Below, piece after piece: positions 17,221 to 26,430 of a DNA stretch of 64,000 nt; the first letter of the stretch is position 1, and each line of letters opens with the position of its first letter. Under the pieces are notes generated by a model that saw only the letters and a list, made by a program, of their open reading frames with translations, did no database searches and was not told the DNA's origin. Made by a program: the position numbers and the translations under genes. Source of the DNA: Cytophagaceae bacterium (GTDB lineage Bacteria; Bacteroidota; Bacteroidia; Cytophagales; Spirosomataceae); contig JAIXWL010000017.1 of NCBI GenBank assembly GCA_027491315.1, positions 124,001-188,000 on the forward strand, read 5' to 3'.

Positions 17221-17600
17221 AACTCATTTTTCCAAATAGGAACTTCTTCTTTTAGGCGGTCAATCAACCACTGGCAAGCTTGAAAGGCTTCTGCTCGGTG
17301 CACACAAGTAACTCCAATCAAAACGGCTATGTCACCAATTTGCAAAGGACCCGTTCGGTGAGCCATAACTACTTTTTGGATGGGCCACTGGCTTCCTGCT
17401 TGATCAATCAGCAGGTTGATTTGTTTCACTGCCATGGGAGGATAAGCCTCCATATCCAATGATTTCACTTCTTTATTTTGATTTTTATTTCGAATGGTAC
17501 CAATGAATAAGCAAATTCCTCCAGCTACATCGTCTTGTAGAAAAGGATAAAATTCATCCAATCGGATAGCTTGATCCAATAATGCCACTTTTCTTTCCAT
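17181..17600 (-). CDS. moaE: Molybdopterin synthase catalytic subunit
   Basis: MoaE is the large subunit of molybdopterin synthase; it converts precursor Z (cyclic pyranopterin monophosphate) to molybdopterin with sulfur carried by MoaD. The 139-residue length is normal. Conserved features are GGICLFIGTIRN near residue 27, HRTGPLQIGDIAVLIGV near 80, and IDRLKEEVPIWKNEF with the conserved lysines near 113. It follows folA with a 1-bp gap, so folA and moaE form a likely two-gene transcript. No moaD, moaA or moaC was seen here. The 3' end overlaps the LuxE-like gene by 40 bp. Confidence 0.93.
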   Translation of the reverse strand: MERKVALLDQAIRLDEFYPFLQDDVAGGICLFIGTIRNKNQNKEVKSLDMEAYPPMAVKQINLLIDQAGSQWPIQKVVMAHRTGPLQIGDIAVLIGVTCVHRAEAFQACQWLIDRLKEEVPIWKNEFYEDGSSWLVPHP

Positions 17601-17601
17601 C

Positions 17602-18093
17602 TTAAACTTTTCGTTGGTAGGTTAAAAAACTATACTGATAGGGATTTTTTTCATCTGATATTCCTCTTTCTGTTTGAATGATTTCCCAATCTTGGCTTGT
17701 AATTTCAGGAAAATAGGTGTCTCCGTCAAAATAATCATGTAATCGAGTGAGGATGATTTGGTCTGCCCTTTCCATGGCTTGCTTGTATATTTCGGCTCCT
17801 CCAATAATGAAAACATCACTTCTGGATAAACTCTGGGCTTTCAAGATAGCTTCATCCAAGGACTGACATAGAATAATCCCTTCGGCATTTAATTTACTTT
17901 GCCGACTAACCACCAAATTATTTCGGTTGGGTAAGGCTTTTCCAATCGAATCAAACGTTTTTCTTCCCATGATGATGGAATGTCCCGAGGTCAAATTTTT
18001 GAAATGTTTCAAGTCGGCCGGAAGGTGCCAAATGAGTTGATTGTTTTTGCCGATGACGTTTTTTTCATCACAAGCCACGATTATCTTGATCAC
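17602..18093 (-). CDS. folA: Dihydrofolate reductase
   Basis: This enzyme reduces dihydrofolate to tetrahydrofolate with NADPH. The GTG at 18093 gives a 163-residue protein beginning VIKIIVACDEKNVIG, the usual DHFR start, so the in-frame ATG at 18195 (34 residues further upstream, with no family similarity) is rejected. NQLIWHLPADLKHFKN carries the substrate aspartate, and GRKTFDSIGKALPNRNNLVVSR-like segments bind NADPH; FIIGGAEIYKQAM is the second dinucleotide-binding turn. The enzyme ends 1 bp before the moaE start codon. The start choice is moderate confidence, the function high. Confidence 0.93.
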   Translation of the reverse strand: MIKIIVACDEKNVIGKNNQLIWHLPADLKHFKNLTSGHSIIMGRKTFDSIGKALPNRNNLVVSRQSKLNAEGIILCQSLDEAILKAQSLSRSDVFIIGGAEIYKQAMERADQIILTRLHDYFDGDTYFPEITSQDWEIIQTERGISDEKNPYQYSFLTYQRKV

Positions 18094-18224
18094 GGGATTT
18101 GAATTTTTATCAAAATTACGGGAAATAATGGGACGAAATGAAATCAAATGAGTGAAAAGCTCTATAAGCTTAAAATTCCTGATTTTTATTTTCAAGAACG
18201 TTTCCCAATTCGGGCTTCAACTGC

Positions 18225-18232
18225 TAACTTTG
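18225..18232 (+). promoter_or_regulatory. Possible -7 promoter element for carB
   Basis: TAACTTTG matches TAnnTTTG and lies 70 bp before the carB GTG. The -33 region has only a TTTC near 18201. Predicted from consensus only. Confidence 0.35.
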
Positions 18233-18301
18233 TACAATTTTTGAGCCTAAGTGTAAAGGTCAAAAAATTTGTTTTCTATTGATACAAAATAAATTCATCC
18301 C

Positions 18302-21130
18302 GTGCCAAAAGATTTATCTATCCGTTCCGTCCTGATTATCGGTTCTGGTCCTATTGTAATTGGTCAAGCCTGTGAGTTTGATTATTCTGGTTCTCAAGCA
18401 GCTCGTTCATTACGAGAAGAAGGAATCGAAGTGATTCTGATCAATTCCAACCCTGCTACCATCATGACGGATCCTATGAACGCCGATCATGTGTATTTGA
18501 AGCCACTAGATAGAGCTTCCATCATTCATATTTTGGAAAGGCATCAAATAGATGCTGTGTTACCTACCATGGGTGGACAAACTGCTTTGAACTTGGCGAT
18601 AGACTGTGAAGAAGCAGGAGTTTGGCAAAAATATGGAGTAAAAATTATTGGGGTTGACATCAAGGCCATTGAGACAACAGAAGATCGCGAGAAATTCCGT
18701 TTGAAAATGTTGGAATTGGGTGTGGGAGTGTGTAAAGGTAGAACAGCCCGTTCTTTCCTGGAGGGTAAAGAGATTGCTCAAGAAACAGGTTTTCCATTAG
18801 TTATTCGTCCTTCTTTCACCTTAGGTGGAACAGGGGGTGGTTTCGTGAATGATCCCAAAGATTTTGATGCTGCTTTGAATAAAGGTTTGCATGCGTCTCC
18901 TACGCACGAGGTTTTAGTAGAACAGTCCATCATGGGCTGGAAGGAATATGAATTGGAGCTATTACGTGACAATTTAGGAAACGTTATCATCATTTGCTCG
19001 ATTGAGAATTTTGACCCTATGGGTATTCATACGGGAGACTCCATCACGGTGGCTCCTGCCATGACTTTACCAGATACCATATACCAGCGCATGCGTGATA
19101 TGGCCATCATGATGATGAACGCCATTGGTAAATTTGCAGGAGGTTGCAACGTACAGTTTGCATTGAACCCAGAGACGGATGAAATCATCGCTATTGAAAT
19201 CAATCCACGTGTTTCTCGTTCTTCTGCTCTAGCATCTAAAGCAACGGGTTATCCTATTGCAAAAATTGCCGCTAAAATGGCAATCGGTTATAACTTAGAT
19301 GAGTTGACCAACGCCATTACTGGTACTACCTCGGCTTATTTTGAGCCTGCTTTAGACTATGTAATTGTGAAAGTTCCTCGTTGGAATTTTGATAAATTTA
19401 AGGGCGCAGATCGTTCATTGGGCCTTCAAATGAAGTCTGTTGGTGAGACCATGGGAATTGGTCGTAATTTCCAGGAAGCTCTACAAAAGGCTTGTCAATC
19501 ACTTGAAATTAAGCGTAATGGTTTAGGCGCGGATGGAAAAGAATTGAGAGATCAAGATGCCATCATGCATTCATTGGCCAATCCATCTTGGAACCGTTTG
19601 TTCCATGTTTATGATGCCTTTAAAATGGGTATTTCTTTCAAAACCATTCAGCAATTGACCAAAATCGATAAATGGTTTTTATACCAAATTGAAGATTTAG
19701 TTCGTGTAGAAAAGGAAATTGAACGATATACCTTAGCGACCATTCCAACGGATTTATTGGAAGAAGCTAAGCATAAGGGTTTTGCTGACCGTCAGATTGC
19801 CCATGCGATGCGTTGCCTAGAATCAGAAGTGTATGATAAGCGTAACAGCCTTGGAATCAAGCGTCTATATAAGTGTGTGGATACCTGCGCAGCGGAGTTT
19901 GAAGCGAAAACGCCATATTACTATTCTACCTTTGGACAAAGTACCGAATCCATGGATAATGAGTCTAAGTCATCTGACCGTAAGAAAGTCGTAGTCTTAG
20001 GATCAGGCCCTAACCGTATTGGACAAGGTATCGAGTTTGATTACTCTTGTGTTCACGGTGTTTTAGCAGCTAAAGAAGCGGGTTATGAAACCATTATGAT
20101 CAATTCAAATCCGGAAACAGTTTCTACGGATTTTGATATTGCAGATAAATTATACTTTGAACCTGTATTCTGGGAGCATGTTTATGACATCATTCAGCAC
20201 GAAAAGCCAGAAGGGGTGATTGTGCAATTGGGTGGACAAACGGCTTTGAAATTAGCAGAGAAATTATCGAAATATGGAATTAAAATCTTAGGCACCTCAT
20301 TTGAAGCTTTGGATTTGGCAGAAGATCGTGGTGCATTCTCTAGTCTTTTGAAAGACCTAGATATTCCTTATCCTAAGTTTGGGGTATGTGAAGATGCTGA
20401 TAATGCCGTACTATTAGGTCGTGAGTTAGGATACCCCTTGTTAGTTCGTCCAAGTTATGTTTTGGGAGGTCAATCCATGAAGATTGTCATCAACGAGCAA
20501 GAGTTGGAACAACATGTGGTGGATATTTTACGCGATATTCCAGGCAATAAAATTTTATTAGATCACTTCCTAGAGAATGCGATTGAAGCGGAGGCGGATG
20601 CTATTTGTGATGGTGAAGATGTATACATCATTGGTGTTATGGAACATATTGAGCCAGCAGGAATTCACTCGGGAGACTCCCACTCTGTATTACCTCCATT
20701 TGATTTATCGGAGCATGTTCTCAAGCAAATAGAGGATCATACGAAGAAAATAGCCGTGGCTTTAAAAACCAAGGGCTTGTTAAATATTCAATTTGCTGTA
20801 AAAAATGAAGTAGTCTATATCATTGAAGCTAATCCAAGAGCCTCCAGAACTGTACCTTTCATTTGTAAAGCATACCAAGAGCCTTATGTCAATTATGCGA
20901 CTAAGGTGATGTTGGGAGATAAAAAAGTAAAGGATTTTGACTTCAAACCCGTTAAAAAAGGATACGCTATCAAAATCCCTGTATTTTCTTTCAATAAATT
21001 TCCAAATGTCAACATGGAATTAGGTCCCGAGATGAAGTCCACTGGAGAAGCCATTTATTTCATTGATGATTTGAAAGATGAGTTTTTTAGAAAGGTGTAT
21101 GGGGAACGAAATTTATATTTAAGTCGTTAA
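18302..21130 (+). CDS. carB: Carbamoyl-phosphate synthase large subunit, lacking the C-terminal allosteric domain
   Basis: CarB makes carbamoyl phosphate from bicarbonate, ammonia (from CarA-bound glutamine) and two ATP, feeding arginine and pyrimidine synthesis. The gene starts with GTG at 18302. The 942-residue protein contains two homologous synthetase units: IIGSGPIVIGQACEFDYSG in the first and LGSGPNRIGQGIEFDYS in the second (near residue 567), both with ATP-grasp folds. E. coli CarB is about 1070 residues, and its last ~130 residues form the MGS-like allosteric domain that binds UMP and ornithine. This protein stops near the start of that domain (the last residues are FFRKVYGERNLYLSR), so it is inferred to lack allosteric control. 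No carA is adjacent. Confidence 0.95.
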   Translation: MPKDLSIRSVLIIGSGPIVIGQACEFDYSGSQAARSLREEGIEVILINSNPATIMTDPMNADHVYLKPLDRASIIHILERHQIDAVLPTMGGQTALNLAIDCEEAGVWQKYGVKIIGVDIKAIETTEDREKFRLKMLELGVGVCKGRTARSFLEGKEIAQETGFPLVIRPSFTLGGTGGGFVNDPKDFDAALNKGLHASPTHEVLVEQSIMGWKEYELELLRDNLGNVIIICSIENFDPMGIHTGDSITVAPAMTLPDTIYQRMRDMAIMMMNAIGKFAGGCNVQFALNPETDEIIAIEINPRVSRSSALASKATGYPIAKIAAKMAIGYNLDELTNAITGTTSAYFEPALDYVIVKVPRWNFDKFKGADRSLGLQMKSVGETMGIGRNFQEALQKACQSLEIKRNGLGADGKELRDQDAIMHSLANPSWNRLFHVYDAFKMGISFKTIQQLTKIDKWFLYQIEDLVRVEKEIERYTLATIPTDLLEEAKHKGFADRQIAHAMRCLESEVYDKRNSLGIKRLYKCVDTCAAEFEAKTPYYYSTFGQSTESMDNESKSSDRKKVVVLGSGPNRIGQGIEFDYSCVHGVLAAKEAGYETIMINSNPETVSTDFDIADKLYFEPVFWEHVYDIIQHEKPEGVIVQLGGQTALKLAEKLSKYGIKILGTSFEALDLAEDRGAFSSLLKDLDIPYPKFGVCEDADNAVLLGRELGYPLLVRPSYVLGGQSMKIVINEQELEQHVVDILRDIPGNKILLDHFLENAIEAEADAICDGEDVYIIGVMEHIEPAGIHSGDSHSVLPPFDLSEHVLKQIEDHTKKIAVALKTKGLLNIQFAVKNEVVYIIEANPRASRTVPFICKAYQEPYVNYATKVMLGDKKVKDFDFKPVKKGYAIKIPVFSFNKFPNVNMELGPEMKSTGEAIYFIDDLKDEFFRKVYGERNLYLSR

Positions 21131-21148
21131 TAGACAAAAAATAAAAAT

Positions 21149-21397
21149 ATGTTAAAGATTCTCGGTCTTATTTTCTTGTTTATTTACGTTATTAGGCCAT
21201 TGTTCAAATTGCTGTTTAAGAGTTATATCATCACTCAAGTTCACAGAAAGCAATCTGAACAGGCTTATCGACAAAAGGAAGCAAAGAGGGAAGGAAGCAT
21301 AGATGTTGATTACGTCCCGCCTCAAGCTAAGTCTAAACCCCGTTCCACGAAAGTAGATGACGGAGATTATGTACCATTTGAAGAAATTAAAGAGTAA
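21149..21397 (+). CDS. DUF4834 family small membrane protein
   Basis: An 82-residue protein with one membrane helix at the N-terminus (ILGLIFLFIYVIRPLFKLLF), a basic juxtamembrane stretch and a C-terminal DGDYVPFEEIKE. This is the usual DUF4834 pattern in Bacteroidota. Its function is unknown. It begins 18 bp after carB and may be co-transcribed with it. Confidence 0.78.
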   Translation: MLKILGLIFLFIYVIRPLFKLLFKSYIITQVHRKQSEQAYRQKEAKREGSIDVDYVPPQAKSKPRSTKVDDGDYVPFEEIKE

Positions 21398-21481
21398 ATT
21401 GCCCAGGATTTTAAAACGATTTTGTAGTTTTTTGGTTAACCCCATATAAACCTTTATAAATTAGCTGAATTTTTTGCCTAA

Positions 21482-21805
21482 ATGAGGAATTTATTAACGT
21501 GGTGTTTTTTCTTGCTAGCTGTCTTGATAATCAATGACAGTTTGATATTGAGCACCATTCGGTATACGAAGGAGGTTTCCAAAAATAGCGTGGAGCAGTT
21601 TTCTGACATCAATATGGCAGGTCAATCATCTTCCGATGAAGTTCAAGATATGGAAGAAGAAGGCTTTGTATTTCTTTCACAACCTACTGCCCAATTCATC
21701 TTATTCCAAGGTATTACACATGAATTAGTTGTTTCATTAGAAGAAAATCCATACCAGGATGTTTCTTTGGACATGATTTGTCCCCCTCCCCAATTGACGG
21801 TTTAA
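21482..21805 (+). CDS. Small hypothetical membrane-associated protein
   Basis: A 107-residue protein with a hydrophobic N-terminus (LLTWCFFLLAVLIIND) that can be a signal anchor, followed by an acidic middle segment (SSDEVQDMEEEG) and a C-terminus ending ICPPPQLTV. I do not recognise the family. The A-rich stretch before the ATG fits a Bacteroidota start. It is 84 bp downstream of the DUF4834 gene and about 85 bp before the next small gene. It may be a real small protein or part of a leader; no further evidence is available. Confidence 0.5.
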   Translation: MRNLLTWCFFLLAVLIINDSLILSTIRYTKEVSKNSVEQFSDINMAGQSSSDEVQDMEEEGFVFLSQPTAQFILFQGITHELVVSLEENPYQDVSLDMICPPPQLTV

Positions 21806-21890
21806 GCCCGCACAATTAATTAGAAACAAAACTTTTCAAAAACATTTCTTGTATCGGATGCCAAGGGGCTGTTAAAGCTTTTATGTATCC

Positions 21891-22172
21891 ATGGATTTGA
21901 ATTATATGAAATATTTCATGTTATTCCTTGGTGTTTGCTGCGCGCACCTTGGAGTTAGCCAAATACCGGCTAACTATAAAGCCCAGTTAAATAAAAATAT
22001 TAAATCTGAAGCTAAAGTTATTCAAGTAATCGATAAAGGATATTCGAATCAAGTGAGTAAGGAGACACCTAAATATCAAAAGAGAGAAACCTTAATCGAA
22101 CAAAGCGTAGATGTAAGCAGAGGATTAGAGCGTAGTTCTTATAAACAACAGGCAATAGCCCAACCTAAATAA
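21891..22172 (+). CDS. Small secreted protein upstream of the RND efflux genes
   Basis: A 93-residue protein with a signal peptide (YFMLFLGVCCAHLGVSQ, cleavage likely near residue 24), followed by a charged lysine-rich mature part (SEAKVIQVIDKGYSNQ) and a C-terminus rich in glutamine. An alternative start is the ATG at 21906 (MKYF), which gives a cleaner signal peptide. No known family is recognised. It ends 6 bp before the adaptor lipoprotein and is likely the first gene of the efflux operon. Confidence 0.55.
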   Translation: MDLNYMKYFMLFLGVCCAHLGVSQIPANYKAQLNKNIKSEAKVIQVIDKGYSNQVSKETPKYQKRETLIEQSVDVSRGLERSSYKQQAIAQPK

Positions 22173-22178
22173 ATTAAA

Positions 22179-23300
22179 ATGAATCAAGCGTCTAAGCTAG
22201 TGTTATGTATGGGGATTCTCCTTCTGCAGGCATGTGGTACAAAAAATGAAACCAATAGTCAGGAAATATCCAGTCTGGAAGTCAGTGTACCTATCAAAAT
22301 GGATACCACGATATCTCAGGAATTTGTGGCTGATATTCATGCCATCAATAACGTAGAAATACGTGCCCGAGTGAAAGGGTATCTAGATAAAATACATGTA
22401 GATGAAGGAAAAGCTGTTCGCAAAGGGCAAGTTTTATTTACCATCAATAATTTGGAATATTTGGCTGAAGTGATGCGTGCCAAATCTGTATTGAACCAAA
22501 CCATGGCTGATATCAAAGCTGAGGAATTGGAATTAATCAATACCCGTTTATTGGTAGAAAAAAATGTAATTGCGAAAAACCAATTAGCCATAGCACTAGC
22601 TAAAATAGAAGGCTTAAAGGCGAAAAAAGAGGAGGCAGAAGCTCATGTGAAGGCTGCTCAATTACGCGTTGAATATTCTTCTATTCGGGCTCCTTTTGAT
22701 GGTGTCGTTGATCGATTGCCATTCAAGTCAGGTAGCTTAGTGGACGAAGGTACTTTATTAACCACCTTATCGGATACCAAAAATGTATTTGCTTATTTCA
22801 ATGTCTCTGAAAAGGAATATTTGGCTTTTGCTGAATTGGGAGAAGGCTTTAAGCATAATACCTCTGTTAGTTTATTATTGGCTAATGGAGATTTGTATCC
22901 ACATGCTGGCAAGGTTGAAACCATTGAAGGTGAGTTTGATAAGAACACCGGTAATATTGCCTTTCGTGCAAGATTTGATAATCCAGAAAAACTATTGAAA
23001 CATGGTTCATCTGGACGAGTTCAAATGCCGAAAAAAGTGAATGGTTACTGGTTATTACCACAAAAGGCGGTATTCGAAATTCAGGAGAAAAACTATGTTT
23101 TTGTTAAGGACAAAACTGGGACTTTGAAGATGAAAAGTTTAGTACCCGAAATTCGGATGCCGCACTTTTACTTAGTGAAAGGATTTAGTTCTTCTGATAC
23201 CATATTAGTAGAAGGAATTCAATTGGTAAAACAAGGACAAAAGATTAAAGGAGAGTACATTCCGATGCGTCGCATTTTGGAAAAATCTAAAACACTATAA
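22179..23300 (+). CDS. RND efflux periplasmic adaptor (membrane fusion protein)
   Basis: A 373-residue lipoprotein with a lipobox at LLQAC (cysteine near residue 19). The lipoyl-like half-motifs VEIRARVKGYLDKIHVDEGK (residues ~57-76) and VEYSSIRAPFDGVVDRLPF (residues ~166-184) flank a helical hairpin with conserved alanine/glutamate stretches (KIEGLKAKKEEAEAHVKAA). It links the inner-membrane RND pump to the outer-membrane channel. It is followed 9 bp later by the permease, completing a standard tripartite operon (22179-27855). Confidence 0.92.
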   Translation: MNQASKLVLCMGILLLQACGTKNETNSQEISSLEVSVPIKMDTTISQEFVADIHAINNVEIRARVKGYLDKIHVDEGKAVRKGQVLFTINNLEYLAEVMRAKSVLNQTMADIKAEELELINTRLLVEKNVIAKNQLAIALAKIEGLKAKKEEAEAHVKAAQLRVEYSSIRAPFDGVVDRLPFKSGSLVDEGTLLTTLSDTKNVFAYFNVSEKEYLAFAELGEGFKHNTSVSLLLANGDLYPHAGKVETIEGEFDKNTGNIAFRARFDNPEKLLKHGSSGRVQMPKKVNGYWLLPQKAVFEIQEKNYVFVKDKTGTLKMKSLVPEIRMPHFYLVKGFSSSDTILVEGIQLVKQGQKIKGEYIPMRRILEKSKTL

Positions 23301-23309
23301 GCTAGAACC

Positions 23310-26300
23310 ATGGTACAAAAATTTATAACCCGACCGGTTCTGGCGATTGTTGTTTCCCTATTCATTGTGATTCTGGGAGTTATTTCCATGCAACAATTAC
23401 CCATTACTCAGTTTCCGGATATTGTTCCTCCGGCGGTAACGGTAACTACAAAATATACAGGCGCCAACGCAGAGGTATGTGCTAAGGCGGTGGTAACTCC
23501 TTTGGAGCGTGCTATCAATGGGGTGGCAGGCATGACTTACATGACTTCCGTTTCAGGAAATGATGGAACCAGTATTATTCAAGTTTATTTCGAAGTAGGT
23601 ACTGACCCCGATATTGCCGCAGTTAACGTGCAAACTAGGGTACAGACGGTATTGGACGAAATGCCCGAAGAAGTAATCAAGGCAGGTGTAATGACGGAGA
23701 AAGAGGTAAACAGTATGTTGCTATATGTGAATTTATTAAGTTCAGATCCCAGCATTGATGAAAAGTTTATTTACAACTTCGCGGATATCAATGTGTTGCC
23801 TGAATTAAAACGTATCAATGGAGTAGGTTTTGCGGATATAATGGGTCAAAGAGAGTATGCCATGCGCGTGTGGTTACATCCTGATCGATTATTTGCTTAC
23901 AAACTTTCTGCAGATGATGTAGTGGCAGCTTTGAGAAGTCAAAACGTAGAGGCAGCTCCAGGTAAAATTGGAGAGAGTTCGGGTAAAAGAGCCCAAGCCC
24001 TACAATATGTTCTTCGATATACGGGTAAATTCACCCAAACGGCGGAGTATGAAAATCTTATTATTAAGTCGACCGAGTCAGGTCAATTACTTCGTTTGAA
24101 AGATGTGGCTGACATTGAATTTGGGTCATTGGATTATGATGTTTTATCGAAAGAAAATGGTAAACCATCTGCGGCTATTTTATTGAAGCAAAGACCAGGT
24201 TCTAATGCAGCCGAGGTTATTGCGAATGTAAAAAAACGCTTGGAAGAGTTAAAGGTCAGCACATTTCCTCCGGGTATGGGTTATACCATCAGTTATGACG
24301 TTTCTCGCTTCTTGGATGCCTCCATACATGAGGTAATTAAAACTCTTTTGGAAGCTTTTTTATTGGTTGCTTTGGTGGTATTTCTATTCTTGCAAGATTG
24401 GAGAGCTACTTTGGTTCCCATCATAGCTGTGCCCGTTTCCTTGGTGGGTACCTTTAGTTTCATGCTCTTTTTTGGCTTTTCGATCAACCTATTAACTTTA
24501 TTCTCTTTGGTTTTGGCCATTGGTATTGTGGTTGATGATGCCATTGTTGTGGTGGAGGCAGTACATGCCAAAATGGAGGAAAAGAATATGTCGGTTTTGG
24601 CTGCAACCAAAGAAGCCATGTCTGAAATTTCGGGAGCTATCATGGCCATTACCTTGGTCATGGTTTCAGTATTTGTACCAGTAGCCTTTTTATCAGGACC
24701 CGTGGGCGTTTTCTTTAGGCAGTTTTCGGTAACCATGGCCATCTCCATTGCGCTGTCAGGATTAACCGCCTTAACCTTGACCCCCGCCCTTTGTGTATTG
24801 CTATTGAAAAAGCCACATTTAGAGGCGACCAATATGTTGGGCCGTTTCTTTATAGCCTTCAATCATCGCTATGATAAAATTGCCAACAAGTACTTGGGTC
24901 TGGTAGGATTTATCATTCATCGGAGAACCATCATGTGGGGAATTTTAGGAGTTTTCACCTTGGCAACGGTGTTTTTAGTTCGCCAGGTTCCAACAGGATT
25001 TATTCCCACCGAAGATCAGGGCACCTTGTATGTCAACGTAACCACACCTTCTGGGGCGACGTTAGAAAGAACGGAGAAAGTGATGGATGATGTGTATCGA
25101 CAAATCAAAAACGTGTCTGCCATCGAGTCCTTCTCTAGTTTGGCGGGTTTCAGTTTACTAACTGATGGTAGTGGAGCTTCCTTTGGTATGGGTATTGTGA
25201 CGCTAAAACCTTGGGATGAGCGTGACAAAAACCTAGATCAAGTGATAGAAGAGGTTCGTGAAAAAACCAAGGAAATCAAAGATGCAAGTATACAATTGAT
25301 TCCTCCTCCAGCGGTTCCTGGATTTGGAAATGCTTCCGGATTTGAATTCCGTGTACAGGATAGATCAGGAAGTGGTGATTTACAGAAACTTTCAGCCGTG
25401 ACCCTGGAGTTTGCTAAAAAGCTGAATGAAACCCCGGCCATCCAGAATACCTTCTCCAGCTTTGACCCTACTTTTCCACAATATATGTTGGAGGTAGATC
25501 AATCAGCTGCGGCGCAAAAAGGAGTGAATGTATTAACCGCGATGGATAATTTACAAACGCTATTAGGTAGTTTTTATGCCACCAATTTCATTCGCTTTGG
25601 ACAGATGTACAAAGTTATGGTGCAAGTGGATCCTAGTTACCGTATTCATCCTGACGATGTCATGAAGTTTTATGCCAAAAACAAGGCTGGTGAAATGGTG
25701 CCTTATTCTTCCTTCATGAAGATGAGACGAGTTTATGGTCCTGAGCAATTAACCCGCTTTAATATGTTTACCTCGGCTATGGTAAATGGCGAGCCTGCTC
25801 CTGGATTTAGTACGGGAGAAGCCCTAAAAGAGATTCAGGCCCAAGCCGCTAAAAACTTGCCAAGAGGTTATACCGTTGAATGGTCTGGTATGACGCGCGA
25901 GGAGTTTTTGGCAGGTAATCAGGCAATTTTCATCTTTATCATTTGTTTGGTATTTGTGTATCTATTGCTTTCCGCCCAATATGAATCCTTCTTAATGCCT
26001 TTCCCTGTATTAATATTCTTACCCATGGGAGCCTTTGGTGTGTATTTGTTCTTACAAGTTTTTGGACTTCAAAATAACATTTATGCTCAGGTGGCTATGG
26101 TTATGTTGATTGGATTATTGGGTAAAAATGCCATTTTGATTGTCGAGTTTGCCTTGGCACAAATGAAAGAAGGGGCTAGTATCATTGATGCAGCCAAGCA
26201 AGGAGCTTTTGCTCGATTGAGGCCTATTCTAATGACTTCATTTGCCTTTGTAGCGGGATTAATTCCTTTGATGATATCGAGTGGTGCAGGAGCCATTGGT

Positions 26301-26429
26301 AACCGAACAATTGGTACGGCCTCTGCAGGGGGTATGATTTTAGGAACAGTCGGAGGATTAATTCTTATTCCTGGATTGTTTGTTGTGTTTGCAAGTATAT
26401 CCGCTAAATTTTCTAAACCCAAGGTTTAA
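23310..26429 (+). CDS. RND multidrug efflux permease (HAE1/AcrB family)
   Basis: A 1039-residue inner-membrane proton-driven pump, normal length for AcrB-like proteins. Twelve hydrophobic helices surround two large periplasmic loops. The proton-relay aspartate pair is in LAIGIVVDDAIVVVE (residues ~403-418), and the conserved lysine of helix 10 is in GLLGKNAILIVEF (residues ~937-949). The PTGFIPTEDQGTLYVNV segment near residue 563 marks the start of the second periplasmic loop. Substrates cannot be predicted. It is 9 bp after the adaptor and 1 bp before the channel gene. Confidence 0.95.
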   Translation: MVQKFITRPVLAIVVSLFIVILGVISMQQLPITQFPDIVPPAVTVTTKYTGANAEVCAKAVVTPLERAINGVAGMTYMTSVSGNDGTSIIQVYFEVGTDPDIAAVNVQTRVQTVLDEMPEEVIKAGVMTEKEVNSMLLYVNLLSSDPSIDEKFIYNFADINVLPELKRINGVGFADIMGQREYAMRVWLHPDRLFAYKLSADDVVAALRSQNVEAAPGKIGESSGKRAQALQYVLRYTGKFTQTAEYENLIIKSTESGQLLRLKDVADIEFGSLDYDVLSKENGKPSAAILLKQRPGSNAAEVIANVKKRLEELKVSTFPPGMGYTISYDVSRFLDASIHEVIKTLLEAFLLVALVVFLFLQDWRATLVPIIAVPVSLVGTFSFMLFFGFSINLLTLFSLVLAIGIVVDDAIVVVEAVHAKMEEKNMSVLAATKEAMSEISGAIMAITLVMVSVFVPVAFLSGPVGVFFRQFSVTMAISIALSGLTALTLTPALCVLLLKKPHLEATNMLGRFFIAFNHRYDKIANKYLGLVGFIIHRRTIMWGILGVFTLATVFLVRQVPTGFIPTEDQGTLYVNVTTPSGATLERTEKVMDDVYRQIKNVSAIESFSSLAGFSLLTDGSGASFGMGIVTLKPWDERDKNLDQVIEEVREKTKEIKDASIQLIPPPAVPGFGNASGFEFRVQDRSGSGDLQKLSAVTLEFAKKLNETPAIQNTFSSFDPTFPQYMLEVDQSAAAQKGVNVLTAMDNLQTLLGSFYATNFIRFGQMYKVMVQVDPSYRIHPDDVMKFYAKNKAGEMVPYSSFMKMRRVYGPEQLTRFNMFTSAMVNGEPAPGFSTGEALKEIQAQAAKNLPRGYTVEWSGMTREEFLAGNQAIFIFIICLVFVYLLLSAQYESFLMPFPVLIFLPMGAFGVYLFLQVFGLQNNIYAQVAMVMLIGLLGKNAILIVEFALAQMKEGASIIDAAKQGAFARLRPILMTSFAFVAGLIPLMISSGAGAIGNRTIGTASAGGMILGTVGGLILIPGLFVVFASISAKFSKPKV

Positions 26430-26430
26430 T

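Noticed and set aside
18094-18195. Long N-terminal extension of dihydrofolate reductase from ATG at 18195
   Set aside because: The 34 extra residues show no similarity to DHFR, whose usual start VIKIIVACDEK is at the GTG.
24293-24862. A 189-residue minus-strand open frame inside the RND permease gene
   Set aside because: It is the antisense shadow of a conserved coding region, with a low-complexity K/T/M-rich composition and no family features.
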